Source: Pachyseris speciosa (Eukaryota; Cnidaria; Anthozoa; Scleractinia; Pachyseridae). Taken from it: a stretch of 64,000 nt of DNA. Every line of letters begins with the position of its first letter. The first letter of the stretch is position 1. The notes beneath the pieces were generated by a model that worked only from the letters and a program-made list of their open reading frames with translations, was not told the origin of the DNA and did no database searches. Shown piece by piece: positions 1-11,258 of the stretch. Position numbers and translations under genes: made by a program. Where the stretch lies: NCBI GenBank assembly GCA_016490735.1, contig JAEMWC010000251.1, forward strand, positions 527,501 to 591,500. The letters are read 5' to 3'.

Positions 1-1098
1 GGACATTTGAAAGTGAAAATAGGCGACAATGATAGGGAATATTTGCTAGCAAATAGGATTTTTATGCTTTTCCTCGATGCTCTGTGAATTAATTACCATA
101 GGTGTTGTGTGACAACATCCGGGTATTTGTGTAGGGTTTGAATGTGACTTCATCAATAATAGCCCCTCTAGGCAGAGCCCGCGGAGCAGTTTTCAAAGTG
201 GAGTGGGGGGGGGGGGGGCGCTCCCGCATTTTCAAGTGAGGGGAGAGGACTAACTCTAAAAATAATTAAAAAGCACTCATTTTCATAAGCTTTGCCCAGC
301 AGTTAACATATTTTATCAACTCAAAAAATCAAGTCATATCCTTTTCTACACTTTTCAACTCGATTCAAGCATTTAGAGAAAGAGGTTAGTGACAAAAACA
401 CACTTAAGATAAACTGTAAGCGAAGGTAGAGTGATTATTACTTTGGCTCATTTATTGACTTTATTCGCTTACTGTCTCGAAATCGGATTTGTCTGAATGT
501 ACCGAAATTCCTTTTTGGATTGTCTTTACGACCAAAAACTTCATTTGCCACGTCCGGCAGAAGGCAAAGTTTGTCTTTCTTCTTTGTGAGTGTTTAGTAC
601 TGTAAGATAAAAATAAACCTCTCTTGAGTCTTTTCTTTGAGCCTTTCTTTAGTAACTCTTCAAGAGTTACTTTCACAGACAACATACAACACTAGAAAGG
701 CCGTGAACAACACAATGAGCACACAGCAGGAGTCGCGTTGGTCTGTCAACCTCATTTTGATCACCAACAGAGGACTACAACTAAGTGTATGAATTGTAAA
801 AACAGTGAATTTGGATGTTTTCCCACGAGGTCCGCCACCTTTAGCCAAGCACTATTATCCCCTGAGAGTACGTTTTTTTGGGTGTCTTTTACTTAATTTA
901 TTATATTTTCAGCACAAAGTGGGGGGAGGGGGGGGGGTTCTCGCCGCCCCCGGCCCCTCCCCCTGCGCAGTCCCTGCTACGGATGCCGAACATTTGGGAC
1001 TGAAGTGTCAATTGTCCATTGTCATTCACATGTTTCTTCATTGGGGAAAGGAGTGATTTTTCTATCAAGGTACTTTATCCTCTTAATTTCTGTTTCCT
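1..1098. other. No gene recognised; G-rich tracts
   Basis: I see no convincing coding sequence. Two guanine tracts stand out, a 14-G run near 205-218 and a broken G tract near 921-937 followed by a C-rich stretch. They may be internal or terminal parts of a repeat that also gave rise to the DIRS flank. Short open frames here are unsupported by any family resemblance. Confidence 0.4.
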
Positions 1099-1101
1099 TT
1101 C

Positions 1102-1558
1102 ATGGCGTCCCCGCTTCCTCAAGTTTTTCTGTTAGGCCATTCTTTTGTTAAGCGTTTACAGTGCGATTTACGTTCGAATTTCGACAGTTGTGCCGATGTC
1201 GATTTCAGTCTTCTCGGCACATCGTGGCATAGATGGTCGTACTGTCACGAGGCTCAGAGATTTTGACCTTCCAGTGGTCAAGCGTGTGGCGTCTGATATC
1301 GTTACCCTAGAGATTGGTACTAATAATCTCGTGGACCGAAGTCCTGAGGTGGCTGGCTATGATATCGAGGATTTAGTGCGTTTTCGTTCAGGGAGTTATT
1401 CCGTTCGCGTTGTTGGCGTGTCTTTCTCTTAGGCTTCATTGTTCGCTTCCCGCGCTCAGTTTCTAAGTCAGTATTTATCGTTTTAGATCGTTTCCCAAAT
1501 GTTTTTTTGCTGGGCCCATTGCGTTTTTCCTCACCCTGGTAAAGAATTGTATTTGGCA
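1102..1558 (+). pseudogene. SGNH-hydrolase-like N-terminal domain of the DIRS element, frameshifted
   Basis: Translation from the ATG at 1102 gives VFLLGHSFVKRL, which matches SGNH block I (G-x-S with the nucleophile Ser). After a frameshift near 1220 the reading continues with HRGIDGRTVTRL and then TLEIGTNN, matching the block III region (GxND-like). Towards the 3' end PHPGKELYLA resembles the block V region just before the catalytic Asp-His. The frame is cut there by the element at 1559-2322, and after it the text resumes with an HRLCRG-like string that fits the missing end of the domain. It is a retroelement-borne esterase-like domain rather than a host gene. The function of such domains in DIRS elements is not established. 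Confidence 0.65.
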
Positions 1559-2322
1559 GTGTGCGACAAACGCAGAGTGCAGACTTGCAAACCGCAGACC
1601 GCAGACCTGCAGACCTGCAGACCTGCAGACAAGTAGACTAACAGACCTGCAGACTTACAGACACGTTCGGAACTGAACGGGGGAGGGGAATAATTGAGCA
1701 ATATTTGGTGTATGTGATCGGGGTAATCAGTGAGCCGCTGAGGGTTTGAAACGCTGACCCTGTTTAGGGCAAAAAACATCCTAAAAAAACATACCCTGTT
1801 GAGGACAACACCCTCAATTTTATTGCGCTGTTTAGGACAAAGGAGAAAATGCCCGCCTTGGGAGAGATAGCATGAAATTATATACCCCGTTTAGGACAAA
1901 GAGGTAAAAAAAAAGCATACCCTGTCCAGCGGCACATTCCTGTATAGGCCTAATAAGGCAGTACCCCCGGGGTAAGAAGTGGCCTTCTCTAGTTCCCTTT
2001 TTGTTTTTTCAGCATTCCCTCCTTTAAAGATTTTTTTGAAAATATAACTTAAAGAATTTTCTATTGAAAGAGAAAAATGCGATAAGGCTATGGATAAAGA
2101 CTTCTGATTGTCTTGATTGCTTTGTTAGAAATCTGCTCACCTTCATCCATTTTGGCGGGAGATCGAAGGCTGGAACGCATGAAGACAAGAACTCACATGA
2201 CCTGTTGACGTCACAAAAAATGTAGGTCTGCAAATCTCTGAGTGTGCCAATTTCTCGAGCCTGCAAGTCTGTAGGTCTGCGGTCTGCAAGTCTGCAGTCT
2301 GCAGTCTGCGTTTGTTGCACAC
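1559..2322. mobile_element. Non-autonomous TIR element built of GCAGAC repeats, nested in the DIRS element
   Basis: The left end reads GTGTGCGACAAACGCAG and continues into (GCAGACCT)-like repeats. The right end is its near-perfect reverse complement (CTGCGTTTGTTGCACAC, 2306-2322) preceded by TGCAGTC/TGCAAG repeats. Between the arms are about 550 bp without coding potential. The insertion interrupts the SGNH domain, so it is younger than the DIRS copy. No clear target-site duplication was found. Confidence 0.6.
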
Positions 2323-2489
2323 CGCCTCTGTCGTGGTTTTAGTTTGCTGTTTTTATTTTGATTATGGTTTCGTTCGCATTTAAGACGCTATTTTATGGAT
2401 TGATGCTTAACTTTATCTGCCCTTCCCTTCCACTTTCATTATTTTGTATTGTATTTTGTGGTAGATTAGTCTATCATTTTTATTTGCGG

Positions 2490-2940
2490 TTTCGTTCCTG
2501 TTTTATTTTGGCATTTAAGGGGCTAATACGTCGACTTATGTCTGGCAGTTATCGCTTGCCTTTTTCATATTATTTTGGATTCGTCCAAAGTCTTTTATTG
2601 CGGATTCATCCACTGTTTTTATTGTGGATTCGTCCACTTCTCATATGGTGGATTCGTCCACTGTTTTTCTATGGATTTGTTCACTGTTCTTATTGTGTCC
2701 ACTGTTTTTATTGTGGAGTTGTCCACAGTTTTATTTTGGCATTTAAGGGAGCTACTGCGTCGACTTATGTCTGACAGTTATCCCTTGCCTTTTTCATGTT
2801 AGTTTGGATTATTTTGGATTTATTGTGGATTCGTCCACTGCTTATATTGTGGATTCGTCCACTGTTTTTATATGGATTTGTTCACTGTTATTGTGGATTC
2901 GTGCACTGCTCATATTGTGGATTCGTTGGTTTTTTGCAAG
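2490..2940 (+). repeat. Tandem minisatellite (TGTGGATTCGTCCACT) inside the DIRS element
   Basis: The unit TGTGGATTCGTCCACT with a T-rich spacer is repeated about a dozen times, with variants. An 80-bp segment containing GGCATTTAAGG and CGTCGACTTATGTCTG occurs twice (about 2505-2580 and 2735-2811), which shows a larger duplication within the array. TGGATTCGTCCA is nearly self-complementary. The overlapping open frames (WIRPLL-like peptides) are by-products of the repeat. Confidence 0.7.
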
Positions 2941-2999
2941 TGATTTCCAATACGCTACCGTGGTATTCGAGAGTCTTCAGATGCTAAAAACTTAACTTC

Positions 3000-3640
3000 A
3001 GCCTTAGAGAATCCCGAAACGATTGATATTAAGCTTGATGCGGGCCGCATAGCTGGACCATTTCATGCTCGTCCCTTTCACCCATTTCGAGTGTCCCCCT
3101 TGGGTGTTGTTCCCAAGAAGACCCCTGGGGCAGTTCCGTCTGATCCATCATCTCTCCTGACCTAGGGGTTCCTCTGTCAATGATTGCATCTCTGCATACC
3201 ACAGTAGTGTATCTTAGGCCGCTTTCATGTTGCCATTTGCCAAGTTAGGGCTATGCGTCCAGGATGTTTTTTTGGCTAAGACAGATGTTAAGAATGCCTT
3301 TAGGATAATTCCTGTTCGTGCACACGACTACACTCTTACTGGTATGCGTTGGCAAGGGGTCTATTATTATATGATCAATGTATGCCCATGGGGTGCTCTA
3401 GTAGGTGCATAACCTTCAAGACATTTAGCACTGTCTTGGAATTGTTTGCACATTCCAAATTAAAGATTAGTCACATAATTCATTTAAATGATGATTTTCT
3501 CATTATTGCCCCTTCTCAGGCTTTATGGCACAATCAGCTGAATTTATTCCTTGATCTTTGTTCTTATCTTGGCATTCCCATGGCACCAGAAAAAACATGT
3601 AGCCCAGCTACTACTCTCATTTACCAGCATTGAATTGGAT
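3000..3640 (+). pseudogene. DIRS reverse transcriptase, frameshifted fragments
   Basis: Successive frames give GPFHARPFHPFRVSPLGVVPKKTPG, then TDVKNAFRIIPV followed by a YYY..MPMGCS-type motif, then HLNDDFLIIAP. These match the DIRS RT fingers, the palm Asp motif (normally ADIKSAFR), the PMGCS turn and the catalytic YLDDFL box (here HLNDDFL, both Asp kept). At least two frame changes and several stops separate them. The segment encoded the element's polymerase and is no longer functional. Confidence 0.8.
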
Positions 3641-3839
3641 TCAATTTCCTTTGAGGCCCAGTAGCCACTGGATAACGTACATAAGTGCCTCAGACCCATA
3701 TCCCACTTTCTTACGCGCAAGAAGGTGAAATTGAAGAAAATTAGCATGCTTAATTTTTGCTTGTGCTGTGGTTGTTTCGGGAAGCGCCTTTTTGCGCAGG
3801 TTGATTCATCTCACTCTGGGGCTAAAATTCCCCCACCCA

Positions 3840-4330
3840 GCTTTTATGGCAGGTAATTTTTTCTTGATGATACCTGGTCCAATTCAGACAAGCTCAACCT
3901 TTTTACAGACGCTACCGGAGCTTTAGGTTTTGGGCCATTTTTGGGGATAAATGGTGCTATGGGAGGTGGCCTGATGGTTGGCCTGGCATGAATATTGCAA
4001 TTTTGCAATTTTACCCAATTGCTCTTAGTTTGTATTTGTTGTGCAGTGAGATGCATAACCACTGTTTTCTTTTCTTTACTGACAACAAAGCTCTTGTTCA
4101 TGTTATTAACAAGCAGTCATGCAAGGACAAGGGATTGATGTTTTTTGTCAGGAAATTGGTACTGGTCTGTTTGCAAAATAACATTCTTTTGTTCGAGGTG
4201 TCCATAACACTCTAGCAGATTCATTATCTCGATTACAGTTGGAGAAATTCAGGTGTTTGGCACCAGCTAACCTGGGCCATAATCCAACAGACATCCCGGT
4301 CAATCTGCAGCCTCAGAATTGGCACCCATA
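3840..4330 (+). pseudogene. DIRS RNase H / connection domain remnant
   Basis: LFTDATGALGFG (about 3898-3935) matches the first catalytic-Asp strand of RNase H in DIRS and Ty3-like polyproteins. FFTDNKALVHVINKQSCK (about 4070-4125) matches the (R/F)xDNxAVVHxINKQ box with another catalytic Asp. NTLADSLSRLQ near 4207-4240 matches the terminal 'N..AD.LSR' motif. The frame is broken between these blocks. Confidence 0.75.
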
Positions 4331-4985
4331 GTTTCAACATTATTAAAGTCCAGTCTTCGTCCCTCTTATGTACCTACCTATCTGTTGTGATACGTCGTCA
4401 GACCTCGTTTTGTCCTGTAGAAATTTTTGTTGCAATGTTTGTCTCAACGGGGCAGTAAACCTGGGCCCTCTTTGTTTTGGTAGGTGGTTCGCCAATCGGA
4501 TATTCGAGCTATTGGCATTGCATGGCCATTAATTAAGTATTGCGGTCTTGAGCCGTTCTGCTACAAGGGGCATAGCTTTATCATTGGGCTGCTGCTTTCT
4601 GGAATTTCATTACAGTTGGAGAAATTCAGGTGTTTGGCACCAGCTAACCTGGGCCATAATCCAACAGACATCCCGGTCAATCTGCAGCCTCAGAATTGGC
4701 ACCCATAGTTTCAACATTATTAAAGTCCAGTCTTCGTCCCTCTTATGTACCTACCTATCTGTTGTGATACGTCGTCAGACCTCGTTTTGTCCTGTAGAAA
4801 TTTTGTTGCAATGTTTGTCTCAACGGGGCAGTAAACCTGGGCCCTCTTTGTTTTGGTAGGTGGTTCGCCAATCGGATATTCGAGCTATTGGCATTGCATG
4901 GCCATTAATTAAGTATTGCGGTCTTGAGCCGTTCTGCTACAAGGGGCATAGCTTTATCATTGGGGCTGCTTATCATGCTGCAGAT
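4233..4985 (+). repeat. Tandem duplication of about 377 bp within the DIRS 3' part
   Basis: The text beginning ACAGTTGGAGAAATTCAGG at about 4235 recurs at about 4612 and stays in register (offset 376-377) through the RNase H tail and the first part of the recombinase domain. One single-base indel (ATTTTTGTT versus ATTTTGTT) is the main difference. The first copy ends abruptly after TCATTGGG, where the second continues into the intact recombinase tail. Confidence 0.85.
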
Positions 4986-5066
4986 TCTGGAATTTCGTAC
5001 ACACAGATTAGGGCATTGGGTCGTTGGAAATCCAATGCATTTCTGAAGTATATTTGTATACCTTAA
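4484..5066 (+). pseudogene. Tyrosine recombinase C-terminus (DIRS), partly duplicated
   Basis: The second copy (4860-5066) encodes a segment with KGHSFIIGAA, then SYTQIRALGRWKSNAFLKYI. This is the catalytic C-terminus of a DIRS tyrosine recombinase, which integrates the circular cDNA. The nucleophile Tyr in KYI is present. The HxxR box reads HSFI, so the second catalytic Arg appears lost. The N-terminal half and the first Arg are not recognisable, because the upstream text is the tandem duplication. Clearly inactive. Confidence 0.75.
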
Positions 5067-5199
5067 TTACCTTCTTAACTGGTAATCCGGCATTCTGATC
5101 AACTGCTTGCAAGGGCAGCAGTTATCATTGGCTGGAATTTTTCTGTTTTTTGTATTTTGGACTGACTTGCAGGGGCAAGGCAAGGAAAGGAAGGAAAGG

Positions 5200-5763
5200 C
5201 AAGGAAACATGCGAAGAGGTGAACATGTAAAATTTATGAATTGTTATTGCGCATGCGCAACTTGCCCCAGGCCCCAACCGCGCATTAGAGAGAAAAATCC
5301 CTAAAACTTGGAGAAAATGGTGTGAAGTTCCGATTTTTTTTGTCAGTCGGAGATATTCCAGCCTTCTTTACAAGCCTACGTAAGCAATTGTTGTTAAAGT
5401 ACATAACTGCAATGATAATAACGAAATGGTATGAATTTGCGTGCTTATGACGTCATAAATCTCATAAAAACGCGAATTTCCAAAAATCGATACGTAGAGT
5501 TTTGCACCTTGGCGATCGTTAACCATAGGCACCATTTTCGATATCCAGAAGTGTACGCCACTCGAGTTTTAGGCCTTTTTCTGTTCTGGTCACGTGACTT
5601 ACTAAATATGGTTGTGATTCGAAAATCTTGTAAACCTTTTTGATTGTAAAAACATAGCCAGGCAGCTTGCCTGCGCAAGTTATGGTTTCCAAGATATGAG
5701 GGTTGGCAACTTTCCATAGCAACAATGTTAGCTAATTTTGTAGTTAAGTTGGTCCCCCCTTAA
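5200..5763 (-). mobile_element. TTAA-flanked MITE, copy 1 (one end degraded)
   Basis: About 560 bp match, in reverse orientation, the MITE at 22969-23634. This includes the CGCATGCGCAA-rich end and the ACTCGAGTTTTAGGCC core. The right end is GTAGTTAAGTTGGTCCCCCC followed by TTAA at 5760-5763. The other end is replaced by a GGAAAGG-like simple repeat near 5165-5205. Open frames inside it are also present in copy 2 and are not genes. Confidence 0.8.
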
Positions 5764-7124
5764 TTGTTTTAGCGCACTCAGCTCTTAGCTGAGGTAGGTG
5801 CTGCTCTTACTCCTTTCTGATGAACTGCATGGCAGGATCAGCAGTTCTCATCAGTTTGGATTTTTGTGTTTACTAACGGGAGATTGACCTGAATGGGCGG
5901 CAGTCTCATGGCCGAAAATTTCGGACATTTGAGCCCGCACGGTAGTAGCGGCTTTTCCCAATCAATATCAAAAATGGCGTACGAAATTACAAAGCTTTAT
6001 ATGAGAAGTGATGGAGTTACGGAAAATACAAGCACAATTAATACCGTTTTTCCGTTTGCCAAAATCGAGCGTTATTCAAAAACATTTCAGCAGTATTGTA
6101 GTTAAAAAATCTACTGGAAAAACGAATTCCATGCCTTTCTTTCGGAAGGATGTCAATTTGCAATTTCAGTTCCAGTCAAAACCTTATAAATCGGTGAAAA
6201 AAGAAGCGAAGACAATATATTTGCTAGCAAATAATCGGAAATCTAAAGTCGCTATGTAAGTTGCCAAAATCGAGTCAAAAAATGCAGATAGATCGCTATT
6301 TTCAGAATAAAAAACATCTTCAGCTTATAAACGTACCTTTCTTTTCGGCTGCTAAAAACCGTACAAAATGAAATAAGACCACAGGAGGGTCGACATGTCA
6401 CGCAGATCCACGTCCGTTCCATGAAGAAGAAGACAACAAAGTCCCGCTCTTAGCACCGTATTCTCGCACGCAAATCCTGCATATTTGGTATTATAAACAA
6501 CGTGATTCTCGAGGAGATTCAACAAAACTAACCCTTTCCATTTCGATAATAAAAAAGAGGTAAAGCTGCGATGTACAATACATTTAAACCGGAAGTTCGT
6601 GCTCTGAGTTCAACAAGCGATATCTCGGCCAAATGTGCCTCAAATGTCCCTCAAAAGGCATCGTTCGATAGCTTTTTTCGTGGATTTTGTCCGCCATTGT
6701 TCGTTTTGGCAATACCTTCAGCCAGCGGCGTTCATTTGACCATAAACATGTTTGTATTTCACCCCTCGATCTGTCCTAAAAATATGAGCCCGGAGGTCAC
6801 TGCTGAAATCAGCGGTTAAGGCCATTACGCGACAGCGTGAATGTAAGTCGCACGAAATGTAATGTCCGAGATTTCTGGCCATGCCTTTCATTGCATATCT
6901 GTCTACCTTATTCATAGTTGTTATGATTTAATTTTAGTATACGAAAGTCATACAGAGCTGCCCAGCCGGGATGAAATTTCCGTTGCTCTTTTCTTTTTTG
7001 AGTACTGCATTTCCCTTGGGTGGGGAGAGCATCATCCTTGCTTTGCATTATGATGGTTATGGCGTTGTGGTTGCCCTCACCTTTACTGGGCCAGTTGAAA
7101 CTTCATTGTAAAGTATCAGATAAC
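5764..7124. other. Intergenic, no gene recognised
   Basis: The text just after the MITE (about 5770-5875) shares GATSAACTGCWTGSAAGG-like wording with 5095-5150. It may be a terminal piece of the DIRS element split by the MITE. The remainder holds only short open frames (5893-6259, 6571-6819) that resemble no family I know. Confidence 0.4.
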
Positions 7125-8937
7125 TTAAGGGCCCATTGAAGTATCTCGTTGCTAAGGTACACGGTTGCTAACCAAGTGCAATTTCATTTCCGGTCAGCCC
7201 AAATTTTTTCGCGCGCTTTCTTCGGCGTCGGCCGGTCGCTGGCTCGTTCAAGTCGCCGGTAACCTTTTTTTGCGTCGTTGCAACAAATACAAGATCGAAA
7301 ACCTTTGTTTACATTTTTATTCATTGATTTTCGGGGGCATACAACGAGCCAAATCAACCAAAAGCTGTGGAAAGGCATTTTTAAGTACCTTACGGTGTTT
7401 GAAGTCTGTTTTAAGTGATGTTTTTGTTAGCTAGAAAAATTTCATCTGCCTCCCTAGCTGAAGCCGAAAATGTTAGGGAACAAAATCTTCCTTTGAGAAA
7501 ATTCAAGCTGAAATGAACTTTCCACGAACTTTCTAGGGAATAATTTTCACTCCGAAAATGTTAGCTGACGTTTTTAACTGCTAAAAACAGCAGTTATGAC
7601 CTTTCCGAAAACCTCAGGGGCCATTAATTCCCCATTGCGAATCTTTTAGGCCGAGTGCACTCTTTAATCGACACCGAAAGCCCAAGGCGAACTACCCTCC
7701 ACCGAACAGATATCTACCGAAACTTGTCGTTGGGTGCCCTTGAATTTTCTGCTTTACGTTTACAACATGTGAGTCGTACCTTTATTTATGAAACTTGAGT
7801 GTTCTGCTTGAAAATGTTTTCCACGTACGGACGTAAACAGAAAGCCGCAGCGATGGTTGCATGTCGATGGGGAAATCTCGAAAAGGTGACAGTAAAAGAT
7901 TTCCAGTGTTAGGTTGGAAATCGAAATCTCAAAGATGCGGAGACACAAACTGAAATTAGTACTGCGCTATCATCACCTGCAAACTTCAAAAGAAACTCTG
8001 TGTCCGCGGCCTTTTTGACCGCTCCGATCTTGCGATAAAACTGTGCGATCCTGTGAACCTGTGTCCGTGAACTGTCCTTCCGAACCTGAGAAACTCCATT
8101 GTTTAAATATAACACAAATAAACGAAGCTCTCCCAAGACAGCATGGAGCAAAAGACGGTGAGCATCCTTGAAAGCAGTTCTAGATCACAAGAATTTCATT
8201 CTTACATCAAAAATTAATGCTAACCACTTTAACCACTCGACAGAAAGCCTGACTGATAATGGTGAGCTCGAAACTTGTGATGGACAGCTTCTCCTTACAA
8301 CATCAGCCTCGCTTGAGAACCTAGTTAACAGTAATTTAACTAATCTACAACACCGTGACTGTGAAAAAGAAACTGAATTCGAATTTTGTTCGATAAAACA
8401 AAACACAGATGTGACTGGCCACAATGCTTAGGCACCAGGCCGCTGAAAATTCGCTCGCCACTTCCGGTGCCGCGAAAAAATTGACTTTTCTCCCCGAGAG
8501 ATAAATGTAGTTGCTGGATTTTAAAACAATTCGTAAGAACATCATATTTTCTTGGAATTCAAGCATGGGTTTTGCGACAAAATGAAAAACAAAAAAATTA
8601 TGCTCAAAAGAGTGGTCAAAGAAGCACATTTTCCATTCTCATTTTTTTATTTTTTATCATAAGCCAAAACGCATGCTTAAATTTCTTCAAAACAGCTTTT
8701 GTATTGTTACTGTACAGAAAATGAGGGTAAAAGGTTTAAGCCATTTAGTTAAAATGCATTTTTCTGTTTCTGGTCACGTGACATTGGGCGTGGTCCGATG
8801 ACGTCATGTACTGGACCATATTTGCCCCCTATGGGTATTGTCCAAATTTGGTCCAATTGAAGCATACATGTGCAGAGTTATAGCAAATTGATTTTTCCCT
8901 AGCAACGGCATCAAAAGATACTTTAATGGGCCCTTAA
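7125..8937. mobile_element. 1.8-kb non-autonomous TTAA element
   Basis: The left end TTAAGGGCCCATTGAAGTAT (7125 on) is mirrored by the right end ATACTTTAATGGGCCCTTAA (ending 8937), with a CGTTGCTA(A)GG/CCTAGCAACG extension on both sides. TTAA at both ends fits piggyBac- or Kolobok-type target duplication. No transposase is recognisable inside. Short open frames (7165-7434 plus, 7909-8151 minus, 8168-8431 plus) match nothing I recognise. Confidence 0.75.
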
Positions 8938-9470
8938 CGAAAAGAGAATTATTTTATTAAAGCGGCTATGGGCTTTGTTCATAGCCATTTAACTCCATGT
9001 TGTGTTTGCAAATTCTTTATTTGGGCCCAGTAAACTAGCTTCGGGTAATGCAGCACTGCCTTAATTATATCAGTGGGCAGAGAGGGAAAGCATAAATCGA
9101 TTTTTTTGTACAATAAATGTTATATCCACATTTTGAAACAAAATTTGAAATCTAGTAATTACTGCCTACAATTTAGCTTCAGTTTTTTGTAAGAGTAGAG
9201 GTTCGCTTTAAGAAAATGCGATTACTACCAACTGTTTATTTCAGCTGTACGTATTAGAGAATACTATGCACGAAACTTTCTGAAATCTGAAGTCTCTAAT
9301 GTTCATCAGATTTCGACAAAAATAACAACAACAAACTTTATTCGCATGACCTTAAAACACTACAGTATTGCGGTAGCAAATCAACGAGCTCAAAGGACAA
9401 GAATCAAACTAGTTTGATAACAGTTTGTTTCGTAAATCAAAACATGAGGAAATAAAGTTAACAAACTGCA
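8938..9470. other. Intergenic, no gene recognised
   Basis: AT-rich sequence without a supported frame. A stretch from about 9320 (ACAACAACAAACTTTATTCG) looks like the reverse complement of a retroposon 3' tail. Confidence 0.35.
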
Positions 9471-9471
9471 T

Positions 9472-9545
9472 ATAATAATAATAATACTTTATTTATATAG
9501 CGCTATTTCTATCTCTATCCAATAGCGCTTTACAATCTGAAATAT
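9472..9545 (-). repeat. Retroposon 3' tail (SINE/LINE-like), antisense
   Basis: (ATA)n-CTTTATTTATATAGCGCTATT followed by CAATAGCGCTTTACAA is the reverse complement of a short-interspersed-element 3' end with an ATT microsatellite tail. It is similar in style to the tail of the SINE near 21300. Confidence 0.5.
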
Positions 9546-9677
9546 GAATAAAATGAACCATTTTAATAAAATAACTAAGCTGTAAAAATCAAAATAAAAA
9601 AATAAGAAAAATAGAACCTAGTAACCTAATTAACTAAAATTAATAAAATTATCATTACAGTTCATTACTCAACCTGA

Positions 9678-9929
9678 TTAAATCAGTAAATAATTAATAT
9701 TCGGGATTCTATTAACCGATTTTATCATAAAAGACATTTCTTTATTGATGAATACTTGGGATTGACGAAACAGAAAGTGGATTTCATCACCTTCGATATC
9801 ATTCATATCACAAAGACTGCAAAGTCTTTCACACCGAGGGATATTATATCTACCCGTTACAATGTAAAGTTTATAATTGCTTATTTTCAGTTTCACTAAC
9901 GTTCTTCTGTTACAGTTATTTCTGGTCAT
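9678..9929 (-). pseudogene. LINE ORF2 C-terminus
   Basis: The translation contains LKISNYKLYIVTGRY, then RCERLCSLC, then DEIHFLFRQ. This matches the C-terminal region of metazoan LINE ORF2 proteins, whose consensus has a Leu-rich 'L+I..H.L.IE.GRY' followed by 'R.C..C....EDE.HFL..C'. The last Cys is missing here (FRQS in place of the usual F.C). It is a fragment without its own start. Confidence 0.7.
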
Positions 9930-10580
9930 ATCTAAATAATTTGAGGGTGCATAAGTGTTTTTGAAAGTGCTATAACATTCTAGTTTTTGTGAATTCTGAA
10001 GGGTATGTTTTCCTGTGATCGATATATCTCTTTTTCATGACGTCCAAATGCCGCTTAATCGGTGTTATCTATAATGCTCCATGATCGAAGTCAGGAAGAT
10101 CTTGATACTAATGGTAAATGTTTATGAGATTGGAATAAAAGCTACTTTTGTCATGAGAGTGAAGATCAGTAGACACGAAAAGCGACTGTTTAACAATAGC
10201 GTCTTGGGCCTAATTTTGAAAATAGGTAAGGTAGTTAAGTATTTTTTATTTATATTAATAATATCAAAGCAAATCGGCCAAGTTAAGCCCTGCATGCAGT
10301 ATTGGATGCTTTGTTGCTTACTTCTAAGTAACGTTTGCAAAACTGTAGGTGTGTTTTTTCAAGTGGTGAATTTCCCCATGACTTAAGATCTGATTTAGTC
10401 TAAACACCCGAGGCTTCACTGTTACAAGTCAAGATTGGGGAAATCATATCACTGTGTCAAACATTTTACCAGCAAGCGACGGTTTCAAACTGTTAAAATC
10501 TGTGTCGACGTAGGCTAAAAAGAGAATGAAGAGCCTTTACCTTAAGTGCATGACTGATCTAGTCGAATACGAGTCCCTAA

Positions 10581-10702
10581 GGCCTAGTTCAAACGTCGAA
10601 CTTCTCATGCACCGAATCTAATGCAAATGAGAAAAATCTATTGTTTTCGCTCATTTGCATTAGATTCGGCACATGAGAAGTTCGACGTTTGAACCGGGCC
10701 TA
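10581..10702. mobile_element. Foldback element inserted in the LINE
   Basis: GGCCTAGTTCAAACGTCGAA... is followed, after a short loop, by its reverse complement ending ...TTCGACGTTTGAACCGGGCC. Arms are about 52 nt and nearly perfect. It is small enough to be a MITE solo hairpin. Confidence 0.75.
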
Positions 10703-11003
10703 ATAAGTACGTATAATTTTGGGCAAAGTCATGTTTTCATTTCCTCTATGGAACTTTTTAAGGTCGTCTTTCTTTGCTCGCCTTTGAAAGACCATAACCT
10801 TCCTAATTTTGCTCGGATTGATGTTAAACATCCACGATATAAGACAAGTTTGAAATCCTGTTCGTGATCATAATAGCATAATTAAACCATCTGCATATAA
10901 AAGAGAATTTAATTTGGTTCCGTTTGGTAAAACAAAAGGATCTGATAAAGTATTTTCAATGAGAAAGATAAAAAGTTAATGTACAGATTAAAGAGTAAAA
11001 GAC

Positions 11004-11258
11004 TCAAAATACAACCTTGGCGCACACCTCTTGCGTATTGAATAATTTTGTCTGGTTAGTACCAATCTTTATGGAGCAAATAGGATTGTAGTATAGGCTT
11101 TTGATCAACTTATAAAAGTTCCCTCTGACATCAATTTGTAACATCTTATAAAGGAGTCCATCGTGCCAGACCGAATCAAAAACTTTCCTAAAATTTACGA
11201 AATTAAACAGGGATACTGAGACTTTTTCATGATGACAATTAACATACGTATCTATCAA
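11004..11258 (-). pseudogene. LINE reverse transcriptase palm fragment, copy 1
   Basis: NFVNFRKVFDSVWHDGLL is the RT 'DFxKAFDxVxH' block; the first Asp of the motif is replaced by Asn. RGNFYKLIKSLY and the CSIKIGTNQT stretch follow as expected. The downstream YxDD box is not found in this copy. The frame breaks where copy 2 continues as GVRQGCILSPLLFN. Confidence 0.8.

Larger units (their letters stand above)
1099..5070 (+). mobile_element. Decayed DIRS-like (tyrosine-recombinase) retroelement
   Basis: On the plus strand, in order, lie an SGNH-hydrolase-like segment (1102-1558), a reverse transcriptase with DIRS/Ty3-like motifs (3000-3640), an RNase H segment (about 3840-4330) and a tyrosine-recombinase C-terminus ending in the motif GRWKSNAFLKYI (to 5066). 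This order RT-RNaseH-YR defines DIRS elements, and an SGNH domain is known from several metazoan DIRS-like elements. Every domain is frameshifted or interrupted, so the copy is dead. Outer limits are uncertain because the inverted terminal repeats were not identified. Nested insertions and tandem duplications have enlarged it. Confidence 0.75.

Noticed and set aside
2490..2940. CRISPR-like array from evenly spaced TGTGGATTCGTCCACT repeats
   Set aside because: Spacers are short, T-rich and similar, the genome is eukaryotic, and the array sits in a retroelement.
2358..2995. WIRPLL-rich overlapping frames
   Set aside because: By-products of the TGTGGATTCGTCCACT tandem repeat.
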